Assembly: GCA_049647485.1 (NCBI GenBank)
Contig: JBARXT010000184.1
Coordinates: 1 to 6,609 of the forward strand
DNA: 6,609 bases
Source: 62-47 sp049647485
GTDB taxonomy: Bacteria > Pseudomonadota > Alphaproteobacteria > Rhizobiales > Xanthobacteraceae
Reading direction: 5' to 3'
Positions 1 to 5,711 of the stretch are shown here, in pieces; within the stretch, counting starts at the first letter, position 1; every line of letters begins with the position of its first letter. The notes below the pieces were generated by a model. It had not been told where the DNA came from. It saw nothing but the letters and a program-made list of their open reading frames with translations, and searched no databases. The position numbers and the translations under genes were made by a program.

Positions 1-2841
1 CATCTGCTCGGCGACGTCGGCCGACGTGCCGGTGAGAACGCTCTGGGCGTCGCGCGCGCTGGTCAGAAGCGTGCTGGCTGTGGATGCGCCCGCCGTGGTC
101 AGTGTGCGCTCGACATCCGCGGTGAGCGACTTGATCTGGCTCGCCGCGTCGCTGGAAACCGACAGCAGCGATGCATGCGCGTCCTCGGCGCTGCCGCGAA
201 TGGCGTTCGCGGCCGTCGAGCCGACGGTGCCGACCAATTCTTCGACCTCGGTGGAGGCCTGCTTGAGCTGCGTGGTGATGTCCGCCGAGACGGACAGCAG
301 GGACTGCTGCGTGCTCCGTGCGCTGCTCTGGATGGTTTCACTGGTGCTGAGCAGGAGATTGGTTAGCGAGTTCTCGGCGTCGTCGACGTGCGACTTGATG
401 CTCGACGACAGTTCCTCCGCGCGCGACATCAAGGTATCGCTGGCCTGGCGGCCGCTGGTCTCGATGCGGCCGGCAACCGCCTCGATGCGCGAGCCGAGCA
501 GATCCTCGAAATGCGCGATGCGGGTGTCGATATCGCTGGCAACCGCACCGGCGCGGGTTTCCAGACCCTGATGAATTTCCTGGAAGCGCGCGGTGATGGT
601 TTCGGCCAGATGCCCGGTGCGGCCATCGATGGTCTGCGTGACGTTGGCGATGCGCTGATCGATTGCCGCGATGGCCTGAGTTGAACCGTCGTTCAAGGTC
701 GACGAAAGCTGGGCCAGGCGGGAGTCGATCGAATAGATCGCCTGGGTGGCGCCTTCAGTCAGCGACGACGTCAGCCGTGACAGCTTGGTATCGATTTCGC
801 CGAGCGTCTGGGCTGCACCCTCGGTCAGTGACGACGTAAGTTGCAACAACTTGGTATCGATGGCGCCGATGGTCTGCGCGGCACCGTCGCTCAGCGAGGA
901 GGTGAGGTGCGTGAGCTTGGCCTCGATGGTATCGACCACCTTCTTGGTGCCGCCCGACAGTGACGACGACAGCGCACCGAGCCGGGAGTCGACGGTATCG
1001 GTCACCGACTTGGCGCGGGTATCGAAGCTCTGTTCGAGCGCCTTCAGCCGGCCGTCGACGGTTTCGTCGAACGTCTTGATCTTGGAATCGAGCGCGCCGT
1101 CGAGATCGGTGACGCGGGTGCCGAGCTGCACTTCGAACTGTTGCAGGCGCTGGTCGAGCGTTGCGGTGATCTGACCGCTGTTCGAGGTGAGGCGCGTATC
1201 AAACGTATCGACGTAGGTTTTCAGGCTGTCGGCGATCTCGTTGGTCCGCTGGCCGAGGCGTTCGACGACTTCGCCGCCGTAGGTCTTCACGGTGCGGTCG
1301 AACTCGGAGATGTGCCGGGTGATCAGTGCGCCGAGCGTTGAGCTGTCGCGTGAGAATTTTTCCGCAAGCTCGGTACCCTGCTGCCGGATCAATTCGTCGA
1401 ACGTGTTCATCTGGAGGCTGAGCGTATCGTGCGCGGTCTCGGTCTGGCTCACCACCTTGGTCACCAGCGAGTTGACGGTGGAGTCGAGCGCGTCGCTCGC
1501 CTTGTCGCCGCTGGTCAGGATGCGATCCGCCAGCCGCTGGCCGGCTTCGTCGATCTTGGTTGCGATGTCGCCGCCGCGCAGCTCAAGTTCGAGCAGCAGC
1601 GAGTCGCCGGAGTTGCGCAGCGAGTCGTGAAGCTGTTCGGTACGGTCCGAGATGCTGTCGACGATGCCTGCGGACTTCTGCTCGAATTCGGAGGTGATCC
1701 GGTCGAGCCGATCGTTCAGCATGTCGTGGACGCGGTTCGCCAGATCGACGAACTCGTCATGGACGTGGCCGGTCTTGAAGTTCAGGCTGGCGGTCAGCCG
1801 TTCGCTGGCGTCGAGCACGGCGCGGGTGGTCTCGCCGCTGGCTTCTTCGAGCCGATCGAGCAGGTCGCCGCCGCGTTCGCCGAGCGCGAGGATCATGTTG
1901 TCGCCGGCGCTGCCCAGTGCGCGCGTGATGTGTTCGCCACGTTCTTCGAGCGCGCCGGTAATGCTCTTGGCGACTTCGTCGACGCGCGAGGCGATGGCAT
2001 CGCTGATCAGCGCGATGTCGTGACGCAGATCGATCTGCACGCCGGAAATGGCGCTGCGGACCTGCTCGGCCTGGCCGACCAGGTTGTCGCGCTGATGCGC
2101 GATGTCCTGCAACAGCGCGCGGATGCGCACTTCGTTGTCGGAATAGGCGCGCTCGAGTGCCGAGACTTCGTTGGCGACCAGTGTTTCAAGTTCGCCGGCG
2201 CGCGCGATGGCGCGCTCCATGCCGTCGCCCATGGCGGCGACTTCGCGGCGGATGGCTTGCCCGACCGTCACCATGGAATCGCTGGCGGCGTGTTCGGGTT
2301 CGGAGAATCGCATCGCCACCTGCGCCATCGACTGCGCGATCATGCGCAATTCCTGACCGCGCCAGGCGAGGCTTGCGAGGAAGTAGAACAACAGGATCGG
2401 CGCCAGCAGCACCGAGGTCAGGCCGACGAAGGCCAGCGCGCCGCCATTCTGTCCCAGCGATTGCAGCGACGGATAGAAGCTGAAGGCCAGCAATCCGGCG
2501 CCGATCAGCCAGACCACGGTGAAAATGGTGGCGAGCGTATAGATATTGCGGGCGGGACGACCCTTCTGAATCGCCTGCAGAATCTGGCCGATGGTCTCGC
2601 GATCGTCGTTGGCCGGCTGTCGGCCGAACCGGGCTTCATCGGAAGGCTCGTCCGGGAACGGTCGCGGGCCGAACATCGTCTCGTCGCGAGACGGCTCGGG
2701 AGCGGTAACGGGGGGAGCGACAGACGGTGCGGCCGGAGTGGCGGTGTCCGATGCCTGCATCTCGCTCATATTCAGGGCTTCCTGAATTGCCGAAAGCGCA
2801 ACTTCCGTCGGGTCCTGAGCCTTCTTGGGACTGTTCGCCAT
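1..2841 (-). CDS. Large membrane-anchored coiled-coil protein with apolipoprotein A1/A4/E-like repeats (C-terminus outside window)
   Basis: The minus frame is open for 947 codons from the ATG at 2841 to the left edge, so only the N-terminal part is visible. An in-frame TAG at 2848-2850 makes this the most upstream possible ATG. Residues 1-27 are helical; about 32-65 are rich in Pro, Ala and acidic residues. Two hydrophobic stretches, about 100-122 and 135-159, look like a membrane hairpin. From about 165 onward the sequence is almost entirely polar and helical (Ala, Thr, Ser, Asp, Glu, Arg, Leu), with no Cys and few Pro, as expected of a long rod. Residues 582-779 form nine 22-residue repeats, the periodicity of apolipoprotein A1/A4/E. 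Homologues in Bradyrhizobium and Rhodopseudomonas are, to my knowledge, annotated only as hypothetical, kinesin-like or apolipoprotein-domain proteins. No enzymatic motif is seen; a structural role at the inner membrane is inference. The hpt gene diverges from it. Confidence 0.9.
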   Translation of the reverse strand, partial: MANSPKKAQDPTEVALSAIQEALNMSEMQASDTATPAAPSVAPPVTAPEPSRDETMFGPRPFPDEPSDEARFGRQPANDDRETIGQILQAIQKGRPARNIYTLATIFTVVWLIGAGLLAFSFYPSLQSLGQNGGALAFVGLTSVLLAPILLFYFLASLAWRGQELRMIAQSMAQVAMRFSEPEHAASDSMVTVGQAIRREVAAMGDGMERAIARAGELETLVANEVSALERAYSDNEVRIRALLQDIAHQRDNLVGQAEQVRSAISGVQIDLRHDIALISDAIASRVDEVAKSITGALEERGEHITRALGSAGDNMILALGERGGDLLDRLEEASGETTRAVLDASERLTASLNFKTGHVHDEFVDLANRVHDMLNDRLDRITSEFEQKSAGIVDSISDRTEQLHDSLRNSGDSLLLELELRGGDIATKIDEAGQRLADRILTSGDKASDALDSTVNSLVTKVVSQTETAHDTLSLQMNTFDELIRQQGTELAEKFSRDSSTLGALITRHISEFDRTVKTYGGEVVERLGQRTNEIADSLKTYVDTFDTRLTSNSGQITATLDQRLQQFEVQLGTRVTDLDGALDSKIKTFDETVDGRLKALEQSFDTRAKSVTDTVDSRLGALSSSLSGGTKKVVDTIEAKLTHLTSSLSDGAAQTIGAIDTKLLQLTSSLTEGAAQTLGEIDTKLSRLTSSLTEGATQAIYSIDSRLAQLSSTLNDGSTQAIAAIDQRIANVTQTIDGRTGHLAETITARFQEIHQGLETRAGAVASDIDTRIAHFEDLLGSRIEAVAGRIETSGRQASDTLMSRAEELSSSIKSHVDDAENSLTNLLLSTSETIQSSARSTQQSLLSVSADITTQLKQASTEVEELVGTVGSTAANAIRGSAEDAHASLLSVSSDAASQIKSLTADVERTLTTAGASTASTLLTSARDAQSVLTGTSADVAEQM
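505..1098 (-). repeat. Coding tandem repeat: nine 22-residue (66-bp) units in the coiled-coil protein
   Basis: Residues 582-779 of the large protein divide without gaps into nine 22-residue units beginning at 582, 604, 626, 648, 670, 692, 714, 736 and 758. The five from 626 to 735 (DNA 637-966) are most alike. They begin SSL or STL, have Gly at position 6 and a hydrophobic-x-x-Ile/Val-Asp/Glu core, and end in Lys/Arg-Leu/Ile-x-x-Leu/Val-Thr/Ser. In DNA, the stretch ending cttggtatcgat recurs near 785 and 850 with neighbouring bases conserved. A 22-residue period equals two 11-residue turns, typical of long right-handed coiled coils or lipid-binding amphipathic helices. Confidence 0.85.
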
Positions 2842-3013
2842 GCTAGTCTACGCCCTTGTTTACGCAGCCGGAAACCTCGCAACAGTGCCGGCCGAAAGGC
2901 AATTCTGCCCTCGACGACAGGAGGCGGCCCGGAGTCACGTCCTTGCCACCCGGCTTGTGCGCTACTTCCCCAAACATCCTATTGGCTTGCTGGCTCGAAT
3001 GAAATGGATGTGA

Positions 3014-3048
3014 TTAATACAATTTTAACGATCCTTAATCATCGTTAA
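3014..3048. promoter_or_regulatory. Candidate CtrA-type binding region: four phased TTAA boxes
   Basis: TTAA occurs at 3014, 3025, 3035 and 3045. The first pair, TTAATACAATTTTAA (3014-3028), exactly fits TTAA-N7-TTAA, the gapped consensus of the alphaproteobacterial cell-cycle regulator CtrA. The later boxes are spaced by N6 and form an inverted repeat, TTAACGAT at 3025-3032 against ATCGTTAA at 3041-3048. The start-to-start spacing of 11, 10 and 10 bp puts all four on one face of the helix. The site lies 173 bp upstream of the coiled-coil gene and about 240 bp upstream of hpt, so either or both could be targets. The sequence match is direct; binding is inference. Confidence 0.45.
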
Positions 3049-3065
3049 CGCCGGACCGCACCGGG

Positions 3066-3083
3066 GCGCTGAAAGCGCTGAAA
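3066..3083. repeat. 9-bp tandem direct repeat (GCGCTGAAA twice)
   Basis: Two perfect adjacent copies of GCGCTGAAA are flanked on both sides by CCGG (3061-3064 and 3084-3087). Function unknown; it may be a simple slippage product in non-coding DNA. Confidence 0.6.
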
Positions 3084-3150
3084 CCGGCCCAAATCAGCCT
3101 AATTGCGGCTAAAATCGGTCGGATTGGCGACTTTAAGTTGGCGACCGCGT

Positions 3151-3171
3151 CGTTGGTCATGTTAACCAACG
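3151..3171. repeat. Inverted repeat upstream of hpt (possible operator)
   Basis: CGTTGGT (3151-3157) and ACCAACG (3165-3171) are perfect 7-bp inverted arms around a 7-bp spacer. The right half contains TTAACCAA (3162-3169), one base from the CtrA half-site TTAACCAT. It lies about 95 bp before the hpt start, a reasonable place for an operator. No poly-T tract follows, so it does not look like a terminator. Confidence 0.4.
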
Positions 3172-3200
3172 CGAGGGTTTGGCGCGGATTGGGCGATAAA

Positions 3201-3230
3201 TTTTTGCCATGAACGTTTTCGCCGTGAACG
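3201..3230. repeat. Imperfect 15-bp tandem repeat upstream of hpt
   Basis: TTTTTGCCATGAACG (3201-3215) is followed directly by TTTTCGCCGTGAACG (3216-3230), identical at 13 of 15 positions. It ends 35 bp before the chosen hpt start, probably in the promoter or 5' untranslated region. Confidence 0.6.
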
Positions 3231-3244
3231 GATGTATTGCCACT

Positions 3245-3255
3245 GGAAGGGAAGG
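3245..3255 (+). promoter_or_regulatory. Ribosome-binding site deciding the hpt start
   Basis: The purine run GGAAGGGAAGG ends 9 bp before the ATG at 3265. The alternative in-frame ATG at 3232 has only a weak match (GAACGG) directly in front of it, so the downstream start is preferred. Confidence 0.6.
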
Positions 3256-3264
3256 CTTGGACCG

Positions 3265-3627
3265 ATGCCGTTGCATCCCGGTGCCGCGGCCGACGGGCCG
3301 ATCGATCTCGATCATCTCCGCAAGATGACCCTGTCTGATCCCGCGCTGGAGCGCGAGGTGCTGCAGTTGTTCGTGGAGCAGAGTGGCCAGCTCATGCTGA
3401 CGCTGGCCTCGCTGCCGGAGAATGCGGCGGCGCTCGCTCACACCTTGAAAGGATCCGCGCGTGCGATCGGTGCGTTTCGCGTCGCTGAGGCGGCTGCGGT
3501 GCTGGAGGCGGCGCTGCGCATGGCGGATGGCGCGGGCGAAGCCTTCGCGCAGCTCGATGCCGAAGTCGGGCAGGCGCACCAGGCGATGACGGTACTGCTG
3601 GCGCAATCGGGCAGCCGGACCGGATAG
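3265..3627 (+). CDS. Stand-alone Hpt (histidine phosphotransfer) domain protein
   Basis: This predicted 120-residue cytoplasmic protein is essentially one Hpt four-helix bundle. The signature is His-Thr-Leu-Lys-Gly-Ser-Ala-Arg-Ala-Ile-Gly with the phospho-accepting His at residue 59, followed by the helix AFRVAEAAAVLE. The N-terminal IDLDHLRKMTLSD and the helix ALEREVLQLFVEQS are typical of the family. Hpt proteins pass a phosphoryl group between the receiver domain of a hybrid histidine kinase and a response regulator; no kinase or regulator gene is visible here, so the partners are unknown. It is not a ChpT-type protein, which would be a longer, kinase-like dimer. The start is the ATG with the strong ribosome-binding site; the ATG at 3232 would add 11 residues. 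It diverges from the coiled-coil gene, and the ferredoxin gene follows after 103 bp. Confidence 0.88.
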   Translation: MPLHPGAAADGPIDLDHLRKMTLSDPALEREVLQLFVEQSGQLMLTLASLPENAAALAHTLKGSARAIGAFRVAEAAAVLEAALRMADGAGEAFAQLDAEVGQAHQAMTVLLAQSGSRTG

Positions 3628-3730
3628 CGCGATGGAAAATCAGCGGCTTTTGACCGTGGCGGCTGGCGTCGCGCGGGGCGAGCCGCTATAGGACAGCCAG
3701 CATTCCTCTTTTGAGACAGTACGAGCAGCC

Positions 3731-4051
3731 ATGGCGAAGATTCACTACGTTGATCACACGGGCGAGGCCCGCATCGTCGATGTTGAAAACGGCGCGACGG
3801 TGATGGAAGGCGCGATCCGCAACGCCATTCCGGGCATCGAGGCCGAATGCGGTGGCGCCTGTGCTTGTGCGACCTGCCATGTCTATGTCGATGAAGCGTG
3901 GCGCGAGAAGGTCGGCAACCCGACGCCGATGGAAGAGGACATGCTGGACTTCGGCTACGACGTGCGGCCCAATTCGCGGCTGTCGTGCCAGATCAAGGTG
4001 TCGGACGATCTCGACGGTCTGATCGTAACGACGCCGGAGCGTCAGGCTTAA
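3731..4051 (+). CDS. [2Fe-2S] ferredoxin, adrenodoxin (vertebrate) type
   Basis: This 106-residue soluble one-electron carrier has the full-length size for the family. The cluster ligands are Cys40, Cys46, Cys49 and Cys86, giving the adrenodoxin/putidaredoxin spacing C-x5-C-x2-C-x36-C inside ECGGACACATCHVYV; Cys44 is an extra non-ligand cysteine. The acidic stretch PMEEDMLDFGYDVRPNSRLSCQ (given in part: EEDMLDF, then RPNSRLSCQ) is the interaction helix seen in ferredoxins that serve P450s and related acceptors. It resembles palustrisredoxin B (PuxB) of R. palustris, which from memory lies close to the ferredoxin-NADP reductase gene there. Here the reductase gene lies about 630 bp downstream on the same strand, a likely electron donor. 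The Shine-Dalgarno match is weak (GAG at 3723-3725). The TAA stop overlaps the stop of the convergent thioesterase gene. The electron acceptor cannot be read from this window. Confidence 0.93.
   Translation: MAKIHYVDHTGEARIVDVENGATVMEGAIRNAIPGIEAECGGACACATCHVYVDEAWREKVGNPTPMEEDMLDFGYDVRPNSRLSCQIKVSDDLDGLIVTTPERQA
4048..4051. other. Overlapping stop codons of two convergent genes
   Basis: The palindromic TTAA gives TAA at 4049-4051 for the ferredoxin on the plus strand and TAA at 4050-4048 for the thioesterase on the minus strand. The genes overlap by 4 bp, leaving no room between them for an intergenic terminator. Transcripts therefore probably run into the opposite gene. Confidence 0.9.
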
Positions 4052-4500
4052 GCGACGGCGTTCTCGCCGCGCATCATCCAGCGTTGAAATCTTTCGATCG
4101 TTGACGGCGGCAGCGGCGTCGGTTTGCGCGTCTGCGTGTCGACCAGCACGGTCGTCGCCTGCGCCGACGCGATGCATCGGCCGTTCGAGAACACCACCTG
4201 ATCGAACGTTACCGAGGTTCGTCCCAGCCGCAATACGCCAAGCCCGGTTTCGATGGTGCCGGGCCAATGCAACTCCGCGCGAAAGTGCGTGTCGAGACGC
4301 ACCAGCACCCAGCTTGTACCCGCCGGCGTCAAGCCGTTCGCCGCATCTCGCACCAGGATCACGCGACCGGTTTCGAAGTAGCTGGCATAAACCGCGTTGT
4401 TGACGTGGCCGTTGACGTCGAGATCGGCGAAGCGGACGTTGTCGGACAGGCGAAGCGGGTAATTCTCAAGGCGCGGCGTCGTCGAGGCAGGGCTGTTCAC
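4048..4500 (-). CDS. Acyl-CoA thioesterase, hotdog fold (4HBT/YbgC-like family)
   Basis: This predicted 150-residue cytoplasmic protein would hydrolyse an acyl-CoA thioester; its substrate is unknown. With the GTG start as residue 1, residues 22-46 contain the family signature: Val-Arg-Phe-x-Asp-x-Asp-x-x-Gly-His-Val-Asn-Asn followed by VYASYFETGR. Asp28 matches the catalytic Asp of 4-hydroxybenzoyl-CoA thioesterase. The central strands (SWVLVRLDTHFRAEL, then VLRLGRTSVTFDQVVF) and the C-terminal TRKPTPLP fit the 4HBT pattern. The start is GTG at 4500 because GGAG lies 9 bp upstream and homology begins just inside; the frame stays open to an ATG at 4665, but those 55 residues are Arg-rich and unlike the family. 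It converges with the ferredoxin gene and diverges from the reductase gene. Confidence 0.87.
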   Translation of the reverse strand: MNSPASTTPRLENYPLRLSDNVRFADLDVNGHVNNAVYASYFETGRVILVRDAANGLTPAGTSWVLVRLDTHFRAELHWPGTIETGLGVLRLGRTSVTFDQVVFSNGRCIASAQATTVLVDTQTRKPTPLPPSTIERFQRWMMRGENAVA

Positions 4501-4509
4501 AGGGGCAAT

Positions 4510-4513
4510 CTCC
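4510..4513 (-). promoter_or_regulatory. Ribosome-binding site supporting the GTG start of the thioesterase
   Basis: On the minus strand, GGAG is followed by 9 bases and then GTG at 4500-4498. This is near-ideal spacing and is the main reason to prefer GTG over the distant upstream ATG. Confidence 0.6.
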
Positions 4514-4518
4514 AGGCT

Positions 4519-4534
4519 CCATGCAGTTACATGG
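4519..4534. repeat. Short inverted repeat in the thioesterase leader
   Basis: CCATG (4519-4523) and CATGG (4530-4534) are inverted around a 6-bp spacer, directly upstream of the thioesterase ribosome-binding site. It could form a small hairpin or operator, but 5-bp arms are also expected by chance. Confidence 0.25.
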
Positions 4535-4605
4535 AAACGGCCGCGGACCACAAGAGGTGCGCGGCGGTGCCTGCGGTAGGTTGTGGCGCGATAGGTCAAG
4601 TGAAA

Positions 4606-4629
4606 GCGTTTCCACGTCGACGAAAACGC
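4606..4629. promoter_or_regulatory. Palindromic region in the thioesterase/reductase divergent promoter
   Basis: GCGTTT (4606-4611) and AAACGC (4624-4629) flank the perfect 8-bp palindrome CGTCGACG (4615-4622); the two centres differ by 1 bp. It lies 54-77 bp upstream of the reductase ATG in the 182-bp gap between the divergent genes, so it could be an operator for either. No known regulator motif is recognised. Confidence 0.3.
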
Positions 4630-4682
4630 GCTAGATGTTTGAAGACCCTTCCGGAATATCCCCAATCAGTGAAGACGGCGAA

Positions 4683-5711
4683 ATGAGTGAAACGATCCAA
4701 ACCGATGTGTTGATAATTGGCGCCGGCCCCTGTGGTCTGTTCGCCGTGTTCGAACTGGGCCTGCTCGACATGAAGGTTCATCTCGTCGACATCCTCGACA
4801 AGATCGGCGGGCAGTGCGCCGAGCTTTATCCGGAGAAACCGATCTACGACATTCCCGGCATCCCGATGGTCACCGGCCACGGCCTGACGGAATCGTTGAT
4901 GGAGCAGATCAAGCCGTTCAACCCGACCTTTCATCTCAACGAGATGGTGGAGAGCATCGAGAAGATCGGCGATCCGCTGTTTCGCGTCACCACCGATGCG
5001 GGACAGGTGTTCGAAACCAAGGTGGTGGTGATTTCCGCGGGCGGCGGTTCGTTCCAGCCGAAGCGTCCGCCGGTGCCGGGCATCGAAGCCTATGAAGGCA
5101 CGTCGGTGTTTTACGCCGTGCGCAAGATGGAGCACTTCCGCGACAAGGATCTGTTGATCGTCGGCGGCGGCGACAGCGCGCTGGACTGGACGCTCAACTT
5201 GCATCCGATCGCACGACGCGTGACGCTGCTGCATCGGCGCGACGACTTCCGCGCCGCGCCGCACAGCGTCGAGCAGATGCGCGCGCTGGTGGCGTCCGGC
5301 AAGATGGATTTGAAGATCGGTCAGGTCACCGAACTTCACGGCGAGAACGCCCAACTCGCCGGCGCGATGGTGAAGGGCAGCGACAACGCCGTCACGCGGG
5401 TCGATTGCAATACGATGCTGCCGTTCTTCGGCCTCACCATGAAACTCGGGCCGGTCGCCAACTGGGGCGTATCGCTGGAGAACAATCTGATTCCGGTGGA
5501 AACCGCCTCGTTCGAAACCAACGTGCCGGGAATTTTCGCCATCGGCGATATCAATACCTATCCCGGCAAGCTCAAGCTGATCCTGTCCGGCTTCCATGAA
5601 GGCGCGCTGATGGCGCAGAAGGCGCATCGCTACGTCTATCCCGACAAGCGGCTGGTGTTCCAGTACACCACGTCGTCGTCGAGCCTGCAGAAGAAGCTGG
5701 GTGTCAACTGA
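4683..5711 (+). CDS. Ferredoxin-NADP(+) reductase, thioredoxin-reductase-like type
   Basis: This predicted 342-residue homodimeric flavoprotein moves electrons between NADPH and ferredoxin through FAD. The FAD-binding GAGPCG is at residues 13-18. The NADPH-domain VGGGDSALDW has its glycines at 161-163, and His-Arg-Arg at 184-186 fits 2'-phosphate binding. The second FAD motif, Gly-Asp-Ile, is at 288-290. The thioredoxin-reductase CxxC is absent: residues 143-148 read FYAVRK where CATC would lie, which assigns the ferredoxin-reductase branch. The C-terminal YTTSSSSLQKKLGVN is the extension of this family; its Tyr328 matches the residue reported, from memory, to stack on FAD in the R. palustris enzyme. 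The start at 4683 (MSETIQTDVLIIGAGP) gives the known length; an in-frame ATG at 4635 would add 16 residues. The nearby ferredoxin is the probable partner. Confidence 0.95.
   Translation: MSETIQTDVLIIGAGPCGLFAVFELGLLDMKVHLVDILDKIGGQCAELYPEKPIYDIPGIPMVTGHGLTESLMEQIKPFNPTFHLNEMVESIEKIGDPLFRVTTDAGQVFETKVVVISAGGGSFQPKRPPVPGIEAYEGTSVFYAVRKMEHFRDKDLLIVGGGDSALDWTLNLHPIARRVTLLHRRDDFRAAPHSVEQMRALVASGKMDLKIGQVTELHGENAQLAGAMVKGSDNAVTRVDCNTMLPFFGLTMKLGPVANWGVSLENNLIPVETASFETNVPGIFAIGDINTYPGKLKLILSGFHEGALMAQKAHRYVYPDKRLVFQYTTSSSSLQKKLGVN

Larger units (their letters stand above)
2842..3264. other. Divergent intergenic region between the coiled-coil gene and hpt
   Basis: These 423 bp hold no convincing gene. 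From about 3010 to 3050 the sequence turns AT-rich, unlike its surroundings. It contains the TTAA array (3014-3048), a 9-bp tandem repeat (3066-3083), TTGGCGAC as a direct repeat at 3124-3131 and 3138-3145, an inverted repeat (3151-3171) and a 15-bp imperfect tandem repeat (3201-3230). Promoters for both flanking genes should lie here. I found no clean -35/-10 pair with normal spacing on either strand, so none is called. Confidence 0.7.

Noticed and set aside
1429..3048. 539-codon open frame on the plus strand
   Set aside because: It is the exact codon-aligned antisense of the coiled-coil gene. The minus-strand translation has membrane helices, 22-residue repeats and low complexity typical of its family; the plus-strand product has no recognisable domain.
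3210..3335. 41-codon frame from ATG 3210 overlapping the hpt start
   Set aside because: It is out of frame with hpt, has no ribosome-binding site, and its product shows no recognisable features.
3157..3606. 149-codon open frame on the minus strand
   Set aside because: It is antisense to the Hpt gene, with an Arg/His-rich product and no motif.
3642..3687. Inverted repeat AGCGGCT/AGCCGCT after hpt as a terminator
   Set aside because: The 7-bp arms are separated by 32 bp and no T-tract follows; competing pairings with GCTGGC/GCCAGC make the fold ambiguous.
3650..3691. TTGACC and CTATAG as a promoter for the ferredoxin gene
   Set aside because: The hexamers are about 30 bp apart, far from the 16-18 bp required.
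4501..4665. N-terminal extension of the thioesterase to an ATG at 4665
   Set aside because: The added 55 residues are basic and unlike the 4HBT family, while the GTG at 4500 has GGAG at ideal spacing and starts just before the homology.
4638..4666. Heat-shock-like promoter (TTTGAAG, 15 bp, CCCCAA) before the reductase
   Set aside because: The match is partial, and the implied transcription start would leave an untranslated leader of under 10 bases, with part of the ribosome-binding region lost.
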